A stretch of 64,000 bases of DNA from Pseudomonas sp. ICMP22404 (lineage in GTDB: Bacteria > Pseudomonadota > Gammaproteobacteria > Pseudomonadales > Pseudomonadaceae), in assembly GCF_006227205.1 (NCBI RefSeq), contig NZ_VCNG01000003.1, forward strand, positions 1-64,000, in the 5' to 3' direction. The notes beneath the pieces are model-generated. The model searched no databases. It saw only the letters and a list, made by a program, of their open reading frames with translations, and had not been told where the DNA came from. Made by a program: the position numbers and the translations under genes. Below are positions 16,141 to 22,357 of the stretch, piece by piece. Each line of letters begins with the position of its first letter. The stretch's first letter is position 1.

Positions 16141-16256
16141 GCCGCTAAAAGGTAAATGGGAAAATGGAGCAAACCAAGGGAATGGAGCAGAAGGGGAAAG
16201 GCCCTACCCGAAAAGCAGAAAAGGCTTCCTACAAGCCCACATTATAGGGATCAATC

Positions 16257-18095
16257 ATGCTCTCGCTGTTTCGCCGAAAGCCGCGATCAACTCCAAAACA
16301 AACTGCTCCAACCGAGCCAACACCGTCTGCAGAATTCACCGAGCCTCAATCGGCAAAATCGCTGCTGGCATCACCTCGCCGGCAAAAGCTACTGGAGCAG
16401 ATCTGGCAGCGCACCGCCCTCTCCCGCTCTCAGTTCAACACACTCTACCTTGACCCAATCAGCCGATACGCTGAGCTCGTTCAGCTTCTACCCGCTTCAG
16501 AAAATCACCACCACGCATACCTTGGCGGCATGCTCGATCACGGCCTAGAAGTCATCGTTTACGCATTGAAGCTGAAGCAATCCCATCTGCTTCCATCAGG
16601 TGCACAACCCGAGGTTCAGATCGCCCAAGCTGAAGCCTGGAGCGCCGCCCTGGCTTACGCCGCCCTGGGCCATGACCTGGGTAAAATCGCTGTCGACATA
16701 CACGTTGAGTACGCCGACGGCAGCGTCTGGCATCCTTGGCACGGGCCACTCTCGGCCCCGTACCGTCTACGCTATCGAAAAGACCGGCAATACCGTCTCC
16801 ATACCGCAGCAACCGGTCCACTCATCCATCAGATTGTTACCCGAGAGATCCAAGACTGGCTCTGCTCTTTCCCGGAGCCGTGGAATTGCCTGATGTTCAA
16901 CTGGGCAGGACAAAGCGAGCATACCGGCGACCTCGGCATACTGATCACTCAGGCCGATCAAGCCTCCGTTGCACTAGCGCTCGGTGGCGATCCCGCCAAG
17001 GCCATGGCCGCCCCAAAACACGCCTTGCAACGCAAGCTGCTCGAAGGCCTGCGTTATTTATTGAGCGAAGAGTTCAAGCTCAACCAGCCCCAAGCCTCTG
17101 ATGGTTGGCTCACCCAGGACGCCCTTTGGCTAGTTAGCAAAACCGTCTCGGACAAACTCCGCGCTCACCTGCTTTCGCTAGGTGTCGATGGCATTCCAGA
17201 AAGAAACATCGCCGTATTCAATGTGCTGCAAGAACACGGCATTGCCCTACCCAACGCCGACGGCAAAGCCATCTGGAAAGCCACAGTGACAAGCAAGACA
17301 GGCTGGTCTCATAGCTTCACGTTTCTGAAGCTTTCACCTGCCTTGATCTGGGACGCCGGAGCGCGCCCAGCCGCTTTCATAGGCACGGTCATAGTCGACG
17401 ACATCGAGACCCTCCCGATACCTTCGGACGACGCCTCAAGTCCCGATAGTTCCCCAAGACAGCCCAGGAAGGGAGTAGCCCCAGCAAACAGCCCACCACT
17501 CACACTCCCCTACTCAATGACCGAAGAGCCTGCGTTACCTGACTCTGTCGACGCGCTCATGGATTTATTCGGAGGTCCCCCTTGCCTACCCGATGACTTC
17601 GACGAAATCCCCCGAGATGATCTAGAGCCAGTGATCATGGAGACGAAGGCTGAGATGCCAATCAAGCCATCCGGAGCTCACTTCATGGAATGGTTAACTC
17701 AAGGCGTGCGATCTCACCGCCTCATCATGAATGACACCAAAGCTCTGGTGCACACCGTCAACGACACCATTTTTCTGGTCACCCCAGGAGTCTTTATGCG
17801 CTACGGCCAGGAACACCCTCACCTCGCCCGTATCGCAAAGAAAGAGCAACTGCACGACTGGCAATGGATTCAGAAACGATTTGAGGAAATGAAGCTGCAT
17901 CGCAAACATCCCAACGACCTTAACATCTGGACCTGCGAGGTCAGCGGTGCGCGCAGAACCAGACTTCTACACGGTTACCTTCTCAAATCACACGGTGGCC
18001 TCATGAACGACCTGGCCCTGAACAACCCCTATCTCAAGGTGGTGGAACCAGAGCCAAAGAAACCTAAACGCCCCACTTTAGGAAACACCCGGTAA
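16257..18095 (+). CDS. traI: MobH-family relaxase TraI (TIGR03760)
   Basis: This 612-residue protein is the relaxase expected to nick the ICE at oriT and pilot the strand. The N-terminal HD-type metal site is clear: HHHAYLGGMLDHGLEVIVYA near residue 85, ALGHDLGKIAVDIHVEYADG near 135, and WHPWHGPLSAPYRLRY near 160. This is the MobH signature, unlike Tyr-based relaxases. A Pro/Ser-rich linker (about 395-420) leads to the C-terminal DUF1528-type domain (about 460-590) with MKLHRKHPNDLNIWTCEVSG. The length is usual for the family. It is transcribed alone, after a gap with a hairpin. Confidence 0.94.
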   Translation: MLSLFRRKPRSTPKQTAPTEPTPSAEFTEPQSAKSLLASPRRQKLLEQIWQRTALSRSQFNTLYLDPISRYAELVQLLPASENHHHAYLGGMLDHGLEVIVYALKLKQSHLLPSGAQPEVQIAQAEAWSAALAYAALGHDLGKIAVDIHVEYADGSVWHPWHGPLSAPYRLRYRKDRQYRLHTAATGPLIHQIVTREIQDWLCSFPEPWNCLMFNWAGQSEHTGDLGILITQADQASVALALGGDPAKAMAAPKHALQRKLLEGLRYLLSEEFKLNQPQASDGWLTQDALWLVSKTVSDKLRAHLLSLGVDGIPERNIAVFNVLQEHGIALPNADGKAIWKATVTSKTGWSHSFTFLKLSPALIWDAGARPAAFIGTVIVDDIETLPIPSDDASSPDSSPRQPRKGVAPANSPPLTLPYSMTEEPALPDSVDALMDLFGGPPCLPDDFDEIPRDDLEPVIMETKAEMPIKPSGAHFMEWLTQGVRSHRLIMNDTKALVHTVNDTIFLVTPGVFMRYGQEHPHLARIAKKEQLHDWQWIQKRFEEMKLHRKHPNDLNIWTCEVSGARRTRLLHGYLLKSHGGLMNDLALNNPYLKVVEPEPKKPKRPTLGNTR

Positions 18096-18180
18096 CCGCT
18101 TTGTGGATTGACAGCAGTCCCCCAGCGACGCAACTTACACACGTGTCTTGCTGACGTGTTCAGCTACATGCCAGCCGTAA

Positions 18181-18219
18181 GGATCCTCTCATACGGCGCT
18201 GCGATGTTTCGCAGGATCC
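18181..18219. repeat. Inverted repeat between traI and the small coiled-coil gene
   Basis: GGATCCT (18181-18187) and AGGATCC (18213-18219) are a 7-bp inverted repeat with a 25-base loop in the 250-bp leader after traI. There is no T-tract, and no function is assigned. Confidence 0.3.
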
Positions 18220-18290
18220 ATCCCAATGACTGCATCGTTTCGGTAGCGCAGTCAGTCGACTTAAGGTCGATGGAAACACAGATTTTCTCA

Positions 18291-18317
18291 CCCACGACGG
18301 GCCTTTCCCGTCGTGGG
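18291..18317. promoter_or_regulatory. Strong hairpin in the leader of the 83-residue coiled-coil gene
   Basis: CCCACGACGGG (18291-18301) and CCCGTCGTGGG (18307-18317) form a perfect 11-bp GC-rich stem with loop CCTTT. It lies 29 bp before the next start. A T-run comes 13 bp after the stem, too far for a classic terminator, though attenuation or a poor terminator for traI is possible. Confidence 0.5.
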
Positions 18318-18346
18318 ACAAGGCCCTTAATTTTTTGGAGGCCTTA

Positions 18347-18598
18347 ATGAAAATGGAACTGGCTCTGTACCAGGCACTGATCGCGATCAACGTCCCCGAG
18401 CCCAAAGCCCATGCAGTGATCAACGCAATGGAGAATGACATGCATACTTTGCTTGCGACCAAGAGTGATCTTACTAATCTCGAACATCGGCTAACGGCTG
18501 AAATCGCCAAAGCTGACTCGAAATTGACTATTCGCATGGGCGTCATGCTCTCAGCCACCATCGGAATCTTGATCGCTGCAATGAATTTTATTCACTGA
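18347..18598 (+). CDS. Small coiled-coil protein with C-terminal membrane anchor
   Basis: The 83-residue product begins at ATG 18347 behind a GGAGG site (18337-18341); an ATG two codons later is also possible. It begins MKMELALYQALIAINVPEPK and continues as a heptad-like helix with TKSDLTNLEHRLTAEIAK. It ends in one membrane helix (about 62-82). The layout resembles CCDC90/DUF1640-type proteins that oligomerise and anchor in a membrane. Function is unknown. A strong hairpin precedes the gene and a good terminator follows, so it is a single-gene unit. Confidence 0.75.
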   Translation: MKMELALYQALIAINVPEPKAHAVINAMENDMHTLLATKSDLTNLEHRLTAEIAKADSKLTIRMGVMLSATIGILIAAMNFIH

Positions 18599-18625
18599 TC
18601 TGTTTTCTTCACCGATGCTCTCCGA

Positions 18626-18654
18626 AACCACCTGTTCACCACAGGTGGTTTTTT
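18626..18654 (+). terminator. Rho-independent terminator
   Basis: AACCACCTGT (18626-18635) pairs with ACAGGTGGTT (18641-18650) around loop TCACC and is followed by T's to 18654. It ends the coiled-coil gene and, read from the other side, also follows the convergent nuclease gene. Confidence 0.92.
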
Positions 18655-18663
18655 ATTGCGACG

Positions 18664-19533
18664 CTACCTGCTGGATACCTCCCTCATTGCAGAGCATCCG
18701 ATTTTCTGAGACAACCGCCCTTTCTCGCTTTTCAGCTTCGTCTGAAGCTCCTGTGGCAATCCATTCCACAGGGTGAGCCCCGAGCGCCTCTCGATCTCGT
18801 TCACTGTTACCTGGAAATCACAGAAATTGGCAGAGCGTGGTGTGTCCTGCTCCATGATGAACGCTGCGTACAGACCATTGGCTGGACTGCTGCCGGTGAA
18901 AATGACTTTCCAGTATCCGCTCGGGATCGTATGGATCTTGTTGGTGCCTGGTAACGAGCCCATGTTTTTTTCGTAGAGAGGCCCCGTGGTCACGTAGACA
19001 GCGTCGATTTCAGTCGGCTTGCTGAGGCTGCGTTCTTGATCCTCCAAGCGCGCCCAGGCGCCTTGGTTCAAATCAGATTTCTGCGGTGTGATGTTGGTGA
19101 GGTAGTTCAGTGTCTGCCAATCGGAGACTCCGCCCATGGATGCCAGGTTCGCCTGGTGGCCTCGGTCCATTTTTAGAGCGACGTTGGCGCCGCTGTAATC
19201 AGCAGGACTCAATGTCTCCTCAGCAGGGACATCCGGATCGGTTTTCCAGTTTCGAGGACGGCCGCTTGCAGGGGTTCCCTTTGTAATTTTATAGGCAACC
19301 CAGTTGGCGAATTTCGTTGAGCCGTTGTTGTTTAGCGTATAGGCCTGACGATACAGCGTTTGGGTTCCGCCGCCTAATGGACAGCCTACTGAACAGTTGT
19401 CGATCGTCGTAGGTTGAGTCAGCGGATGTTGTTTGGATGTGTTTGAGATGCCCGTTGGCTGAGGAGAGGTACAAGCCGCAATCAGAGGAATGATAAAAAG
19501 CGAGATTAGCTTTGTTTTGCGCATCCCTTGCAT
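18664..19533 (-). CDS. DNA/RNA non-specific endonuclease, lipoprotein
   Basis: The start at 19533 is favoured by an AGGA site 8 bp upstream; starts at 19554 and 19524 are possible. The product has about 289 residues. It has a lipoprotein signal (KLISLFIIPLIAACTS, lipobox IAAC) and a beta-beta-alpha-metal nuclease domain. That domain has the catalytic DRGHQANLA motif near residue 125 and the downstream Asn-bearing LNYLTNITPQKSDLNQGAW. This is the EndA/NucA/Serratia nuclease family. It is predicted to sit in the outer membrane facing the periplasm, possibly degrading incoming or extracellular DNA. An ICE role in entry exclusion is speculative. Confidence 0.9.
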   Translation of the reverse strand: MQGMRKTKLISLFIIPLIAACTSPQPTGISNTSKQHPLTQPTTIDNCSVGCPLGGGTQTLYRQAYTLNNNGSTKFANWVAYKITKGTPASGRPRNWKTDPDVPAEETLSPADYSGANVALKMDRGHQANLASMGGVSDWQTLNYLTNITPQKSDLNQGAWARLEDQERSLSKPTEIDAVYVTTGPLYEKNMGSLPGTNKIHTIPSGYWKVIFTGSSPANGLYAAFIMEQDTPRSANFCDFQVTVNEIERRSGLTLWNGLPQELQTKLKSEKGRLSQKIGCSAMREVSSR

Positions 19534-19876
19534 TGAAAACGTCCTAAAAATCAAAGGTATAGCATAACGTTCATTTTTCGTGAGTTCTACCCAATCAGAG
19601 TGTTACAAGCAATAGGTGACACGTGTGCGTCTCAAGATGATTGTCGCATCGACCTTAAAGGTCGGCTTCCGGCCAGAAGCTGTCGTTCACGGCTGACCGC
19701 TTTCGGCCGAGGCTGTGTAAAAACGCATTTCAGCGCGACAGGTACTCGAAACCGGACTGAAAATCATGCGTCTAGGCAAAATCCACATCTGCAGACGTGC
19801 CCATAAATTCAGATTTAACGTAGACCCGCACGCTTCAATTTTGGCGAAACGTCTTTACACACTCTGGGCAAAACGG
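19534..19876. other. Non-coding stretch with a MITE-like element
   Basis: No gene is seen here. The left part (about 19640-19710) has short inverted blocks such as GGTCGGCTTCCGGCC, typical of degenerate pseudomonad intergenic sequence. The right part is a 150-bp segment bounded by imperfect inverted repeats, listed separately. Confidence 0.5.
19713..19862. mobile_element. Possible 150-bp MITE-like remnant
   Basis: The ends CTGTGTAAAAACG (19713-19725) and CGTCTTTACACAC (19850-19862) are inverted repeats matching at 11 of 13 positions. Ends of the GTGTAAAAACG type occur at the termini of some pseudomonad insertion sequences. No transposase fits inside and no target duplication was confirmed, so this is a tentative non-autonomous element. 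Confidence 0.35.
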
Positions 19877-20281
19877 TCATTTCGTTTCTCTTCGAAACAG
19901 TGGTGATTCAGTTATTGGGCATGCCCCCCTGAGGCGCTCCTGGGATCGGAACTGCGCATGCCAGCCATCGTTACGATCGAAAACCCAGCCGAATAGTCTA
20001 GTAGCTTGAAACAGATAGTATGTGATGTCGATGATGAAATTACCGACCTCAAACCATGCGTGGATCGCTCCCTCTTTCTGCTTTGGGTGACGTGTACCGC
20101 AGACGTACTCCCCTTCATACTGAAGCGTTTCCCAAACTACTTTCCCCAAAATGTCGGAAGCGCCCCCTCACGCGCCGGAGGGAAATCCGTTAACGATTGA
20201 GCCCTTTGCATTAACGAGGCTAATGAGTCCAACCCTGCACGAAAGGGCCACCTTCTCAAGCTCTGTCCTGATTGCATTCAT
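19877..20281 (-). pseudogene. Papain/transglutaminase-like cysteine-enzyme gene with in-frame TGA at the predicted catalytic Cys
   Basis: The frame is open from ATG 20281 to the stop at 19877 (134 codons) except for one TGA, codon 38 (20170-20168). Around it the protein reads GSIVNGFPSGA-stop-GGASDILGKVV. Later come HAWFEVGNFIIDITYYLF (predicted catalytic His and Asp) and EYVCGTRHP. I recall homologous uncharacterised proteins carrying FPxGxCG at this place, with Cys, His and Asp as a triad, so TGA replaces the catalytic Cys. The start is 3 bp after the stop of the upstream HEPN-like gene, so the two form an operon. A nonsense mutation is the simplest reading; Cys-to-Sec recoding is the exotic one. 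Confidence 0.6.
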
Positions 20282-20284
20282 GGT

Positions 20285-20863
20285 CTAATCCGTGTTCGAG
20301 CCCATTGGCTTCGAGCTAAGTTCTTTAGACCTGATCAAGGCATCCAAATTTGGCATGACATTAGCGTCGAGGTGATCCAGCATTCGCTGGCTCAGATGCT
20401 GCTCGCTTGGAATGCTAATGCCCTCTTGCCTCGCCCATTCCCGCAAAACGCCCAGCAATACCATGCTGACGGTCTGACCATCATCCATGTGCTGGAGAAG
20501 GAAAGCCTTTAGCCTCCCCCGTCCTTCATCGGAATGCAGGTCAAGACCTCCGGGTACATCATGTAGCCGATGCGCGATGACGTTGCGATACTGGAGGAAG
20601 CGATCCAACTTGTCGCCAAAGGTAGGATGCAGGTCTACCCTCTTTCGCAGCGCATTGAGCAGTTGTCCCAAAGTGGCTTTTGAATGTCGCTCAAGCAGGA
20701 TCTGAAGCTGTTCCACAGTTTGCAGTGGCTCGCCGTGCAATGGAAACGTTAGGCAACTGCTCAAAAGACGCTCAACACCCTGCGCCGCGATCACTGCAAG
20801 GCCCAATGTCTTCAGCACATCGTCCTGCACAGGCTTATAGCCTGATTGCGCCTCATCTTTCAT
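20285..20863 (-). CDS. HEPN-like protein with RNVIAH motif
   Basis: The ATG at 20863 gives 192 residues; an upstream TTG is possible. The protein is helical. Near residue 92 it has the sequence DRFLQYRNVIAHRLHDVPGG. R-N-V-I-A-H is the Rx4H motif of HEPN domains, many of which are ribonucleases in toxin-antitoxin and defence systems, while others only bind. The helix around VIAAQGVERLLSSCLTFPL fits the first HEPN helix. It is followed within 3 bp by the interrupted cysteine-enzyme gene, and it lies in a minus-strand run downstream of TIR and zinc-finger genes. The family call is inferred from motif and helices. Confidence 0.6.
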   Translation of the reverse strand: MKDEAQSGYKPVQDDVLKTLGLAVIAAQGVERLLSSCLTFPLHGEPLQTVEQLQILLERHSKATLGQLLNALRKRVDLHPTFGDKLDRFLQYRNVIAHRLHDVPGGLDLHSDEGRGRLKAFLLQHMDDGQTVSMVLLGVLREWARQEGISIPSEQHLSQRMLDHLDANVMPNLDALIRSKELSSKPMGSNTD

Positions 20864-20962
20864 GATCAAGACAGTCCTTGATGTGCTGGATGCCAACCGG
20901 AAGAGTCTGAGGCCGTTGACCCATAGATGCGGGACTTGGGCGAGAATTTCCGGTAACCAGGG

Positions 20963-21346
20963 TTACCCTGCGTAGCGCTCCCATTTTTGGATTGCTGCTC
21001 TTGCTTCTACCTGGCCGACGCCGCTTACCAGTGAATCAGCAAATGCCAAGTGGGCATCCATGTAACGGTCAAAATCTTTCTCCGGAACGCCATTCGAAAG
21101 CGCGCGGCTCCACCACGAGAACGCAACAACAAGCTTGCCAAGCTCAGGGTCGTAATGATCCTTCATTCGGTCAAGACCGCCATCGTTGAAAGCGACAGCC
21201 CATCCGAATGCTTTTGAAAAATCCCGAACTTTTTGAGGCTGAGAGCCCCGTGCATATTTTTTATGAATATCTGCGTGCGTTTGGCGATCTTCTTCCAAGG
21301 ATGGGACATAGAGGAGTCCACAAATGCGGCAGGTAGAAACGGTCAA
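20963..21346 (-). CDS. Zinc-finger (C2H2-like) hypothetical protein
   Basis: This 127-residue protein begins MTVSTCRICGLLYVPSLEED followed by RQTHADIHKKY. The C-x2-C and H-x3-H spacing makes one treble-clef or C2H2 zinc finger in the first 30 residues. The rest is helical, with KAFGWAVAFNDGGLDRMKDH and a final KWERYAG. The function is unknown; the finger could bind nucleic acid or a partner protein. It lies between the TIR gene (upstream, 122 bp) and the HEPN-like gene (downstream, 99 bp) on the same strand. Confidence 0.65.
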   Translation of the reverse strand: MTVSTCRICGLLYVPSLEEDRQTHADIHKKYARGSQPQKVRDFSKAFGWAVAFNDGGLDRMKDHYDPELGKLVVAFSWWSRALSNGVPEKDFDRYMDAHLAFADSLVSGVGQVEARAAIQKWERYAG

Positions 21347-21468
21347 GTTGCTTCTCCTTTCTTGATGGACGCGAAATTTCGCATCGCGCTATGTACTCGG
21401 CGCCACAGATGCGCGGCTTGCGGTGTACCTAGGCGGCAAATCCGCTGCTGTTTCCGTTATGACCTTGA

Positions 21469-22260
21469 TCAGGCTTTATAGGGAATCGGCTCCCAGACGT
21501 TTTTGCCTGCCTCGTGCCTCACCTCCAGCAATACTAAAGGCGCATCCGTTCGCTTGCTCAGGTTGATTTGAAGCGGGTGTCTAGGTGTTATCGCCCCGCC
21601 CATTGTTTTGAAAAGAATGGCGTGAATGAGCTCGCCGTTGGAGCTTGTGAAGGCATTTTTGTTGTAACCACCAAAAAAAGCTTCGTTACTCCCATGGGTC
21701 CAGGAGATCTCTTCTTCCAAATTTTTAGTCAGTAGGAGAAAACTAGGATTCGGCTCCATCAAATGGGATGCTTGGATTGTTACGGCGATGGATCCATCAG
21801 CTCCGGTTACCGCTGAGAAAGTTAGATTTGAAAAGCCCTGATGTTGAGGCGTAAACGATGCGCTTCCTTGCGCCACACTTACGATCTGAGCGATTGCCGC
21901 TTCAAGGCCGACGGTGAACATGTCAATGTAGAGCGTCTGAGTAAGCAAAGCAGGCATCGAGCTGCCGTCAACTCTAATAGGGATCATTCGAGTTTTTCCG
22001 CGTGTTGCAGCATGCAAAGCGTTTTGCCACTCCAACTTGACCATTTGGCTTGCGAGACTTTTGGCCGAGACAAAAAAGAAGACGTACTCTGGTGCTTCTA
22101 GCCCTTTATTCATCTGATCAATGATGCCGTCACCTGGGCGGATAGACCAGGAATCATAGAAAACCTGATCAATGCCAAAAATCTCTGCCAACCTAACGGC
22201 CACAGGTTCGACGATTGGCTTGTCCGCATGATTGTGACTCAAGAAAATCTTGTGGCTCAC
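21469..22260 (-). CDS. TIR-domain protein with C-terminal beta domain
   Basis: This 263-residue protein has an N-terminal TIR fold. Strand A is KIFLSHNHADKP, followed by VAVRLAEIFGIDQVFYDSW, then GDGIIDQMNKGLEAPEYVFF. The candidate catalytic Glu lies in VKLEWQNAL (about residue 77). Bacterial TIR domains often hydrolyse NAD+ or make cyclic ADP-ribose signals in antiphage defence. Residues 130-260 form a beta-rich domain with no match I recognise, possibly a sensor. The start follows GGAG. It stands between the helicase-nuclease gene and a zinc-finger gene on one strand, so a defence role is inferred from domain and neighbours. Confidence 0.82.
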   Translation of the reverse strand: MSHKIFLSHNHADKPIVEPVAVRLAEIFGIDQVFYDSWSIRPGDGIIDQMNKGLEAPEYVFFFVSAKSLASQMVKLEWQNALHAATRGKTRMIPIRVDGSSMPALLTQTLYIDMFTVGLEAAIAQIVSVAQGSASFTPQHQGFSNLTFSAVTGADGSIAVTIQASHLMEPNPSFLLLTKNLEEEISWTHGSNEAFFGGYNKNAFTSSNGELIHAILFKTMGGAITPRHPLQINLSKRTDAPLVLLEVRHEAGKNVWEPIPYKA

Positions 22261-22357
22261 TTTGTTCTCCTGCCTGAAACTTTAGTTGAAGAGCAATGGC
22301 GGTGCTGAAGGTGTCTCTAGATGTGTAGTCGCAACTTTTTCCGTTAATTTTTCCCGA

